Assembly (NCBI RefSeq): GCF_009870125.1
Contig: NC_046683.1
Coordinates: 57,179,869 to 57,243,868 of the forward strand
Reading direction: 5' to 3'
Length of the DNA: 64,000 bases
DNA from: Drosophila pseudoobscura
Taxonomy: Eukaryota; Arthropoda; Insecta; Diptera; Drosophilidae
A model generated the notes under the pieces. It made no database searches. It worked only from the letters and a program-made list of their open reading frames with translations, and was not told the origin of the DNA. This document shows positions 11,604 to 23,600 of this stretch, in pieces (position 1 is the stretch's first letter; each line of letters opens with the position of its first letter). A program made the translations under genes and the position numbers.

Positions 11604-14600
11604 TATTTGGCTGTTCGTTCCCACAGCAGCAACAGCAGCAACAGCAGCAAAAACACTTCGATCAATGTCAGTGGACGACTGAAGAGAGAAACCCACCGGC
11701 GCTGACGCTGGCGCTGCAGCAGCCGCTCAAAAAGTGTTGAAAGATCCGATGGAAAATCTGCATAAATCAATTTCCAAGACACAAATTGAAATCACGAAAC
11801 GATGTACGAGACACCGAGTATGCTCCAAAAACAGGAATCGATAAGCAAGATCCCCAGCCTCCAGCCTCCAGCCTCCGGCTAATGGATTCACTCTCCACTC
11901 TCCACTCTTCAAGTGTTCAAGTTATTTTCCTTTATTTCAAAGCGTTTCAACGAGGTCTGCCATTTTGCTTAGAAGCACTCATCGATGGACGGCAGCCATC
12001 CGCTGCAGTAGTGCCAGACGGCCCAGGCGCCCCATCCCTGCTGGGAGAGGACCTTCTGGGCGCAACGCACGGAGTTGGTGATGTCGTCGGTCAGCAGGGC
12101 ATTGCAGCTCAGGCCGCACTCGTTGTAGGAGAAGCGTCCGTCGGCCTGGCACCAGTACAGATCGTTGATCTGGAAGATTCCGTAGTCGTTGGAGCCATCG
12201 GAATTGGCGGGTCCCACCACCCAGGTGCGGTAGTCGCTCTCGTGCTGGGCAATGCAGGTCCACTTGTCCAGCTGGTCACGGGGCACGCCCAGGTTGGACA
12301 TCTCCCTGGCCAGGGAGCAGCGGTCCAGAGTGCGTCCGGACAGGGCGGGAGCGGCGGCACAGGCCAGGATCACCAGAGCAAAGAAAGCCTTCATGTTGCA
12401 GATTGTCGTCTAAACGAAAACTATTTGACTTTCCTCTGGTTCTGTGCGCAGTATTTATGGAAAAAGTCTACCCCGCGGGGGTCTATCCTATCTATCGGAT
12501 TGCTGTTGAGTTCCAAGTGCCCAAGGAGATTCGGATCTCGAGGGGATTCGTGTCTGTGGTCTTTTAATTAAAAAAAATCCATTTAAATATTTAAGCACAT
12601 GGGTCAAGTAACAAAAGCAAAAGAACTTCACTTTTGTCTTATCAAAAGACAAGAACGTGCGACACATGAGGCGTACGAGTGGTCGCTCGTTGAAGAGGTC
12701 TATGCCCCACCGAATGTGGCATAGTTTTAGGCTTGAGGTACAGAACTCTGGCTGCCAGAGCTTTCAGCAGATAACGCTCGTACGTATGAGTATATACATA
12801 TGTATGTATGTACATTGTACACCTTGAAAACCATTTGCTAATCTTGATTTCGTCATTGTTTCGTCGCTGAAGTTCATTGAAATCCGCAAGGAGAAAGGCA
12901 GAGGCAGAGACAGAGGCTGAGGCAAAGGTAGGCAGAGAGACCTCGACGACGCGCCCTCAAAGACTGATTAGCATAATTGTTGTTATATCAACAATGACGA
13001 TGGAATGGATGTTGGTTTTTCTTTGAGATCTGCTGCTTAGAAAGGGCTCATTGTACTCCCGAGAGAGTCATTGGATATGGCCCCCAAAAAGGTACAGAAT
13101 GGGGATGGAGATGGAGCCACCGCCCAAGAGCACTACTTGGCCAAGAGCTGGTGCTGCTGCTGCCGCTGCCACTGCCACTGGTGATGGTGATCCATATGAT
13201 TGATAGCCCCATTCGGATGATCGGATGGGTCGGATGGGTTGGATGGGTTGGATAGGGGCTAATAGCTGCAGTCAAGTGGAGCTGTTTTGGCCATTAAAAA
13301 ACCTCAACGATGAGACTCCACTCCATACTCCACACTCCACACAGTCGGACATTAAACTTGGGATCCCGTGCAAAAGATGGCAGATGGGAGTTCGTTTTGA
13401 AAGAAATACCTCGCAATTTCCAGACTCGGAATCGCTGGGATGCCGCACAATGAATAACTATGAATAATTTCCATCGACATGCAACAGCCGACGCCACACG
13501 GGTTGCGTGAACAGAGACAAAGCTCCACAGAAGACAATGCCATCAGAGCCACAATCGCACTCTTATTATAGATAAATATTTCGAATAGCTTGTGGATGGA
13601 TGAAGGCCCAGCCCAGCCCAGTCCAGTCCAGCCCAGCCCAGGCAAGGCCCCCCACAGTACGCACAGTACCTAAGATTGGGGCTACCTGTAGATCGAGTGG
13701 AACGCGCCGCCTGCCTTATCGAGCGAATGCCCCAAGTGCTTCCGCACTTTTAAGATTGAATTTTTTGTATAATTTGTATTTTATGATTTGTAGAATTGAT
13801 TGAGTGGGCGAATAGAATATCTGCATGAACAAAGCGATAAGACAGGGGGGCCTACGACACCATTTCAGAGGGAGATTTACCCTAGAATACGAGTATGATA
13901 GAGATGGGCTCATATTACAACATTAGCTCTAACAACAGAGCTCTTAGAACGACGTGCTTTCTCCCCGGAAAATGCCAATATTTGAACTTGTAATTACTGG
14001 CAAACACTCGCCGAATGAATTGCTTGCTTAGATATTGACTCAACTGCAGAGCAGTAGGTGTTCTAGTCCCCTGGCTATAAATACTCCCCCGCAAGGGAAG
14101 GTTTCACTTCACTTTTGATCAGAATGAGAACTTTTCTAGTGATCGGCGCCTTGGTGGTGGCCTGCCTTGCATCTGCCTCCCATGCGGCACGCACCATGGA
14201 CCGCTGCACCCTGGCCAGGGAGATGTCCAATTTGGGGGTGCCACGGGATCAGCTGGCCCGCTGGGCCTGCATTGCCCAGCACGAGAGCGACTACCGCACC
14301 TGGGTGGTGGGTCCTGCCAATTCCGATGGCTCCAACGACTACGGGATCTTCCAGATCAACAACTACTACTGGTGCGCTCCTCCCAGCGGTCGCTTCTCCT
14401 ACAACGAGTGCGGCCTCAGCTGCAACTCCCTGTTGACCGATGACATCACCAAGTCCGTGAGATGTGCCCAGAAGGTGCTCTCCCAGCAGGGATGGTCCGC
14501 CTGGTCCACCTGGAAGTACTGCAGCGGGTCCCTGCCATCAATCAATAATTGCTTCTGAGAATCGTAATCTTTTCATATTTTGCTCGTAGTCCAATAAAGG

Positions 14601-17600
14601 AATTACCACAGACTCTTGATATCGTGAATCACCTGATTTCTACACACCAGTATATCTGTTCATGTGATTGCTTATCGCATAGGTTGCGATACGTCCTGGA
14701 AAGGGCACACAATGTTATTATTTCTTCTGCGTATAAATACTCCCCGACTGTAGAACCAATCCTCAGTTGAAACAAGCAACCACAACCATTCCTACAATGA
14801 AAACTTTTCTAGTGATCTGTTTCCTGGCTCTGGCCGGACTCGCACCTGCCATCCTGGCCCGCACCATGGATCGCTGCCTCTTGGCCCAAGAGATGTTCAG
14901 GTTGGGCGTTCCAAAGGATCAGCTGGCCCGCTGGGCCTGCATCGCCGACCACGAGAGCTCCTACCGCACCGATGTGGTGGGGCCACCCAACTCGGACGGC
15001 TACCAGGCCTACGGAATCTTCCAGATCAACGACTACTACTGGTGCGCTCCCCCCAGCGGTCGCTTCTCCCACAACCAGTGCGACATGAGCTGCAATGCCC
15101 TCCTCTCCAACACCATCACCGAATCCGTGAGATGCGCCCAAAAGGTGCTCGCCATGCAGGGATGGGGCGCCTGGGCCGTGTGGCACTACTGCAGTGGCAA
15201 TCTGCCCTCAATCGACGACTGCTTCCCAGCTTACTAATATACATACATATATTATAAACCCTTTTTGTAAATCCTCTCACAATGTAATAAAGAATTCTCT
15301 TCAAGTGGGACTTGTGCTCTTTTCTTGTCTTCTGGAGGAAACACCATTGGCAAATCTGTTGCTTCCGGAAAAGCAGAAACTGAAAGTCTTTTTGGCTACA
15401 AAGTTATTGCTTTTCTCATTGTACCTCGTCTCGCACCTCGGGTGCGAATTGAGTCACAGCCACTATCGTATCTCGTGATCATCAGTCGATCTCTAGCCAG
15501 TGCTCTCTTAGTCATTCCTTCTGTCCCTCTGTCCTTCTTCAAGCCCTCTCTCGGCAAAAACAACAATGCTGCGAGACACTGAGCGCCGGCTGAGGCGTCG
15601 CACAGTGGGACCTGCGGGCTTTTCAGCTTGTTGAGGTCCGAAATGTTTCCTTCTGGGAAACGTTCACTTTCACTACAAAATAAATATATACCCCTTTACT
15701 CATTTTAAGTTTTGGGTATAATAATATATTCGTCCGAGGGAAACATCGGGGTAGTTTTTCTAAAAGTTAAGTCAAGGTTGGAAAATAGCCCAAAAATTAG
15801 GTGTTTTGCAACAGACCAGTTTTCTTTGCTGAATATTGATAACAGTGAGTACACCTAATAAGAGAGACTAAAAAGATAAATACCATATAGTATAATCTAC
15901 TTTCGATTCTACCTTAAAGATGCAGTTTGTGGATCCAAATTGAGTGAGCAGCTGCTCGCCGAAAAAACGTTCAACTGTGAATGCTCTCGCATCTCCTAGA
16001 CTACAAATTCTCTACCAGATGAGTGTATTCATGGGTAACTGTTGCCACCTTTTCTTCGGCTGTGGTGCCACTGTGCGGCGCTCCCAGCAAATACGGAACT
16101 TGTCGTGTAAAGCATGGAAGTAACGGAACGGACATTATTCTATTTGTTTCAGTTTCTTGCTAGACGTTTTCTTACCCTACATTTTGCAATCTCCGACATA
16201 TACTTAGGATTTATCCAATACACATATTTCTGTGATGTTTTTACACATTTTTCTGAGAAAATTACAATAACAAAGGCATGTATATGGTGTGCATCGCGAT
16301 GTGCTTTTGTTGATTTCTTATCCCCCTCGATGATTAGATATCATAGGGACTGCACATATTTGTCCAGTGATTCCAAGAAAATATCTGCCCATATATAATC
16401 TTCTTGGTTCTTTTCATCCACGTTGAGTATAAATACTCCCTGACTTGGATCGTCAGTCAATCAGTTTACAAGTCGAACAATAAACGTTTCTAAAATGAGA
16501 GCTTCGCTACTGATCTGTGCCCTGATTGTGGCCTGCCTTGCTCCTGGCATCCTGGCCACCCGCACCATGGATCGCTGCTCCTTGGCCCGAGAGATGGCCA
16601 ACCATCGTGTTCCCCGGGATCAGCTGGCCCGCTGGGCCTGCATCGCCGACAATCAGAGCAACTTCCACACCGACGCGGTGAGCCCCACGAATGATAAGGG
16701 CTTCCGGAATTACGGGATCTTCCAGATCAGCAATGAGTATTGGTGCTATTCGAAGGATCAGGCTGCCAGGGAGGTCGAGTGCAAGGTGAAGTGTGAGGCC
16801 TTCTTGGAAGATGACATTACCCACTCCGTGCTCTGTGCCAAGAAGATCCTGGAGAAGCAGGGCTGGTCCGCTTGGCCAGGGTGCACTGGCTCGCTGCCAT
16901 CGATCGACAACTGTTTCTAATGTCCCAAATGTTTCAAATATCGTGCATGCATATACTTATGTAAAATAATTATATAAATCCTCGAGGATTGAACAACCAA
17001 TAAAGATTTCTCTTAATGAGGGACTCGTGCTCTTTTCGGGGAGGGTGAGGGGGGACCATTGCAAAACTGTCGCAGAAAATCAGCGCTGAGAGAGCCTCCT
17101 TTTTGGCTGTAAAAAGTGAAATTTTATATATACATAATGGCCCACACATAACAGTGTCATTATGACAGTTGGACCGGGCTAAAAGCGAATGAAATCTATT
17201 AGACATTATGGCCAACAGCCAGCAGACAGCCAGAGCCTCAATCGCGGCACTCGATCGCGGGGCTGTGGCTGTGGCTGTGGCTGTGACTGAAAAAACAAGT
17301 TAATTTAATTTCCAAGCATAAAACAAATTACGTATGAAGAAAACTGGACGCCCGTTATCGAGGGGGTTTATCATGGATGGTCCCCTAAGTGGAAAACTTT
17401 TAATGTCTGCCATCGCAAGTGGCAACGGACTTTAGTTGGCAATTGAAAACAATTTCAATTCAGAGATACTCGTACATACTCGCACATAGCAGATACAGGC
17501 AGATATGTACATGGATGTAGGGTATCCATGGGATTGCCTTTTGGGGCTAATCGTTGGAGATCAACTTTGCCATTTTGAGCAGCGGTTTGGGCCTTGTCTT

Positions 17601-20600
17601 AAAGCGGGCAAAATCAGGTACGAGTACGGGTACGGGTGCGAGTACGAGTACGAGCCTAATGTATCAATTTGTAGCGCTATTCTCAAGGGTGTCCGCAGGC
17701 GGGTTGAACGACATTCTTTGGACTGTTCGCTGTTCGCTGATCGCTGAACGCTGATCGCTGATTGATTGACTGATGATGGATGTGCTGAATCCACTTTAAT
17801 CCTATCCGCCACATGGCCCCCAGATTCTCTTCTCGTCTCATCTCATCTCGCTGTGGCTCTCTGGCAGGCAGGCAGGCAGCCAGAAAACTTTCCCGCAATC
17901 CACAGTCAGCAGTCCGCAATCGCGGTGTTCTCTTCCAAAAGCCATAAAAAAGAAGGAGGAAATTTAAGTGGAAAATGGTAAAAGTTTCTCTTCGTTTCGT
18001 TGAGCCGACACCTTGCCAAATTGTGTGTTCCATGTTCCATTCAGCCATTCAGCCCCGCTGCGATGATGTGTTGCACAAGACCATCATCGGATGTGGTGTG
18101 GCATGCCACCAGCTGCCACCAGATGCCAGGTGATGCCAGAGATTAAGTCACCGCCTGACAAAAAGTTCTCATGGCAGTTCCATTTCTTTAGCCCCATTTG
18201 CATTCGCATTTCGCACTCGAAAGATAAGACTATTAGGAGAATTTAGCAACCAACAAAGCAAACGCTCAGCCCGAAGCCCTAAGCCCGAAGCCCGAAGCCC
18301 GAAAGAAATGTGGCCACTTTTCAGGTGCTGCTGTCAGAGATCTCTCCATGGAGATTTCCTCTGAATTTTCCCAAGGCTGTCAGAGCTCCCTTGAGCTATG
18401 CTCCGAGATCGGATCGCATCGCATCGCATCACGTCGCCCATCCCCGACTTTTGTCATCTTCTTTTTGATTGTCGACTGTCATGCTTGACGGCCTCGCGCT
18501 TGACTCTAAATTAAAATACGTTTCTTCGTCGCTTTTTTCGTTTTTACGTTTTTTGGGAAAGACGCTTTTCCAACGCTCATTATAGTGTTTTCACTGGGGA
18601 TTTGCTTGCTACAGATTGAGCACTGGAGGGCCCCGGGGTTATATTTCAAGAGAGAAATATAGCCACAGCTCCAGCAGCTGTCAAATATAATAATTAAGGT
18701 TTAAGGTTGTTGAAACAATATCACAGCGCGGGGTCTCTGGTCTGCTCTGGCCTGCTCTGGCCTGCTCTGGCCTGGTCTCTGGAGCTTGCCATTTGACACA
18801 GTTGCGTTTTTGGTGGCTTTTTTGGAGGAGGGGAGGAAGGGGAGGAGTGACGAGGGACGAGGAAGAAATGTCTATAATTTGTGAGTCGAATTTGTGGGGC
18901 AGAGTGGTACTGGTACTGGCATTCGGGTAATTGATGCCGAAAGAAAAGGCCAAGCCACGGGTGGCTCTGTGTCATGGCCGCTGAAGATCATGTCAATGTA
19001 ACCGGGTGGAAAAAGCAGTAATACAATATTCATTCCCTAGGGATTGTAATGCCTGAGCATCAGGGAGAACAGAACAACAAAGACAGAGACAAAGACAGAG
19101 ACTCACCCACCGCGTAACCAGATCCTTCAGCGGAGATCTTTCTCCGCAGAACTTTCGTAGCGGATCCACTCAAGCGACCCCTCCACACGCCGCTGATTCT
19201 GGAACCATACTGCCGTTCAGACTTTGACTTTTCATTCGAGGGTTTAGACAGCCGACCCTCCCGTCCGCGGTGGAACGCGTGTCTATTGATAAAAGTAAAC
19301 CCCCTTTCGCTATCAGCTATCACACCTATGCGATTCGTTCAATTTGTGTGTGGCATCAGATCAGATCAGCCCCGTTCCGTGTGTGTCCGTGTCCGTGTGC
19401 ATATTCCAAGTGGAAAAGAACCAGAAAATACTCGAAAGATTCGCTTCGAGGAGTGGCTCGCTTCGTTTTTTTTGTGATAATTTAATTATGCGACCCTTTA
19501 ATCTGGAATCTAAATCACAAGAATAGCTAGAACCGATTAATGTGGCAAATGAATGGAGAGGCACTTGCTGCGAGTCATTCTTTTTTTGTTCTTCCAGAAC
19601 TTTTCTTGAGTTTTCGATCTGTCAATCTGTTTCCCTTAGGATCGTTTCCTGCTAATCGTTTCTCTTACGAAATAGAGATCGTGTCATGTGATGTGATGTC
19701 TGAGGAACTTCCACCTAACAAAACATCAGATCTACCGCTTCAGAACCTTTTCTTGGGCTCTCCATTCTGCAGTAACCTCTTTCCCATCCGACCAGCCAAC
19801 CATCAGCCTATTCCCTATTCGTCCCCCTCCTCCTCCAGCTGCCTGTCATCTACTCCTCCTCCTTGGAAACCAATTAGATCTGCCACAAACCAAGTGTAAA
19901 CCCGAACCTATGGCCCCTCATTCTGTCCCTCTCATTGCGGTAAGTGTGGTTCCAACGCTACATTGTTACGACCACGACTACGAGTACGAGTACGAGTACA
20001 AGTATCTCTGGACCATCATAACTTTACGGTAGAGCGACTTCCACTGCCATCATTCCATTTCCATCCAATTGTCTTTGGGTCTGACCCACGCAATGTCGCA
20101 GCCAGAGGGCGCCGAACCCCAACCCCGACGCCCGAAGACAATTACTTATGCATTTCCACTTGTGGTGCTGTAGTTGGTGCTGGAGCTGGAGCTGGAGTTG
20201 TGCTAATGTCTTCAGATTATAGGAAACACTCGAGAGGGGCATCAGGCAGGCACTTTGGTTGGACACAGGCAGGGGTCTTCGTCTACCATCTCCTCTTTCC
20301 TCTTTCCCTGGAATGGTGTAATTTTCCGGTCTTTGGTTTCCTGCTTTGTTTTAGGCCTCCCCCCCTGCCCCACGTTCTCGATCTCTCTCTCCCCAGCCGA
20401 TCGATGCGTGCCTCCCGAAGAGGGTCTTGCGTTTCCACTTCCTTTGAACAGAGCTCCACAGTTCCCGTTCCCGTTGCCTTTGCCGTTCTAAGATGTGGAG
20501 CTGGAGCCCACTTTATGTACATTTATCACCAGCCTGAGCGACGGCGGCGGTCACTTGTGTAATTTATTGCCCCCCGCCCTGCCGATGGCCGCCACATTAA

Positions 20601-23600
20601 GAATTCATTGACCGGTCCAACGTCAACGAACGGCCCATGGGCCAGGCCATGCCACGCCATGCCATGCCAAGTCTCGAACGACTAGAAGGGAAGCTGCGAT
20701 CGATTCTTTCTTGGCCTTTCTTTCTTCTCATTTCTCCCATTTCTTCCATTTAGAAAGTGTCTGCAGACAGACGGACACTGGGAGCAGGCGAGCACACGCT
20801 CGGAGCCACACAACAGCCAGAACAAACATCAGTTTACAATCATAGTTTATTGAATGGGAATGCAACAGATCGGCAGGGGAAACAGACTGCTTCTTAGAAG
20901 CACTCATCGATGGATGGCAGCCATCCGCTGCAGTAGTGCCAGGTGGACCAGGCGGACCATCCCTGCTGGGAGAGGACCTTCTGGGCGCAACGCACGGAGT
21001 GCTCGATGTTGTCGGTCAACAGGGCATTGCAGCTCAGGCCGCACTCGTTGTAGGAGAAGCGACCGGTGGGGGGAGCGCACCAGTAGTAGTCGTTGATCTG
21101 GAAGATGCCGTAGTCGTTGGAGCCGTTGTAGTTCTCGGGTCCGACCACTCCGGTGCGGTAGGAGGACTCGTGCTCGGCAATGCAGGTCCAGCGGGCCAGC
21201 TGATCGCGGGGGACGCCCAGGTCGGACATCTCGCGGGCCAAGGAGCAACGGTCCATGGTGCGACCGAAAGCGGGAGCGGCCAGAGCCAGGGCAACCAGAA
21301 CGATGAAAGCCTTCATGTTGAGAATTTACAGAAGAAACTGATGTCGAATGGCACGAAGGTTTGCGCTTTTATAGGGCGAAATATCTCCCTGAAGTGTTAT
21401 CTGAAGTAGTTCCTTCGATAGGCAGGAGGGCCTATCTGCAAGAGTGTATGTGAATCTCAGAGAAAAATCCCCCGAAAACTTTGAAGCCGCTTTTGATTAG
21501 TGACTAGTGAGTGATTGCTGAAGATAAAGTATAGTATTGTGGCAGACAGCACGTGTGTAATGGGATACAGTAGTACTAATCAATCTCTCTTGGTTGAAGT
21601 GCTTTTAGATATTCGTGGTATGTATATTTCTTATTTCATTCATCGATCATTTGGTCGCAGTCTTTTTTTTTAGTTTTATTTTTTGGAGGACTGAAGACTC
21701 TTCAGAAATGAGCCTTGGATTTCAGGCTGTTCTTCTGTTCGGAATGAATCTAGTCATGCAGCTGTCATTTACAGATCTCTTGGCCCTCGTAAATATCGAA
21801 TAAAAAGATCCTTGAGCAGCAGGCCTACTCTGAAACTGTTGCTCTGTTTGATTTGGAATCAAAGACTTTTGAGAGGAGAATTAAGGTTTTCCATTTGGCT
21901 TCCTCTCGCCAGACATAGGGAAGCAGGATAAAATTCTCTTTGATTTAAATATGAATGTACTTGAAATATTCTAAATATTTAAATCTATAAAAATATTTAA
22001 TTTAAATAGATTTCAATCAAAGATTTTCGTATGGATGTGAAAATGTAAGTGGAAAACTTTTCTATTTACAATTTCCACACTCGAAGCAGATCTATTGGCA
22101 TACATTTTTAAATCTAAATTTAGGTATTAGAATTATTATATTACAGTGCCTTTTTCCTCTGGGTGCAATGACGGTCCCCCCGTTAATGCTCCCAATCGAC
22201 AAATAATACCATTTCGTGTCCACAAGGTGGACATTTTCAAGGAGGCCTTTAGCTTTGAGCAATTTCTATAATCGATTTGACATTTTTTCACGGGCATAAT
22301 CTTGTCTGCGATCCAAGACGGAAGTTGCTTTGAGTTTTTATGAATTTAAATGAATTCTGCGCTGACAAAAGCCAAAGCCACCCGACCAACTGGTGCTCAG
22401 GCCTCGAACACCAGCCCCCCCCACCGCTCGATGGAATTATAATGAATATGTCTTTGGATCTGGGTTGGGCAATTACTTGACTTTGACCCCCGCTGTCATT
22501 TGTCCGTCAGACGAAGCATCGATGTCACTTTCTACTGGAGAAAACCCAAATTAGATTTATTTATGCTTTTCTTTTGGCAAAAATTTCTAGTTTGGCTCTT
22601 CTTTTTATGGCGGCACTATCAGCCATCAACTAGATTAGCGGGCCCCCATGAATATGCATCGTTCTATACGTATTCATGTGATTAGAAAGTGAAACCATCA
22701 ACCCCATCAATATGAATCAAGAGGAACAGCCATCGGATTCAGAGACTCCAAAGAGAAACTTCTTCTATTCAAAAGTGTCACAGAATTCAACAGATATTCG
22801 TTTTTTGCAATCATTTTATTCAGGGGTCGAAATCAGAGCTTAGAAGCAGTCGTTGATGGAGGGCAGGGAGCCGTCGCAGTACTTCCAGGTGGACCAGGCG
22901 GACCATCCCTGCTGGGAGAGGACCTTCTGGGCGCAACGCACGGAGTTGGTGATGTCGTCGGTCAACAGGTTGTTGCAGCTCAGGCCGCACTCGTTGTAGG
23001 AGAAGCGACCGCTGGGGGGAGCGCACCAGTAGTAGTCGTTGATCTGGAAGATGCCGTAGTCGTTGGAGCCGTTGTAGTTCTCGGGTCCGACCACTCCGGT
23101 GCGGTAGGAGCTCTCGTGCTCGGCAATGCAGGTCCAGCGGGCCAGCTGATCGCGGGGGACGCCCAGGTCGGACATCTCGCGGGCCAAGGAGCAACGGTCC
23201 ATAGTGCGACCGAAAGCGGGAGCGGCCAGAGCCAGGGCAACCAGAACGATGAAAGCCTTCATTTTGTTTTGTTGGTTCGGAATACGGTAGTAAACTGATG
23301 ATGAGGTCCTCGCAATTGGCGTTTTTATAGCACTTTTCCCAGGGCTGTCGCCTTATCTAGCCACTCGAGGAGGAGGGCCGTGACGGTAGGGCGATAAGGC
23401 ACATTGGGGCTGCCGTCAATTGGTCTGCGGCTGCGATATGACCGTTGCCGAAACGCGATTGATCAATCAGTTTTAATCTGAAATGTTTGTTTACAAATAT
23501 CGAACCACTGACGTTGGCCGTTCGGTAATTGGCTTCGATCGCATCTCCGATTCGAGAACCGTTTGAAAGTAGAAGAACTTTTCTTGGCCATTATTCTAAC

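Larger units (their letters stand above)
10684..11968. other. Intronic spacer with simple repeats
   Basis: No gene seen. It holds repeats of GCCACAGGTT (10926-10966), CCCCAT units (11162-11186), GCAAAT units (11296-11314), a (CTGG)n run and a CAG/CAA run. Open frames here start with non-ATG codons or are low complexity. Confidence 0.45.
16921..20893. other. 4 kb intronic spacer, no gene seen
   Basis: Contains a CTGTGG run (17262-17287), GTACGAGTACGGG-type repeats (17615-17655), GCCCGAA repeats (18270-18302), CTGCTCTGGC repeats (18735-18775), and ACGAGTACGAGTACGAG (19969-20001). Many weak open frames, none with recognisable domains. Possible enhancer DNA for lysozyme or host-gene expression, but I see no specific evidence. 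Confidence 0.4.
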
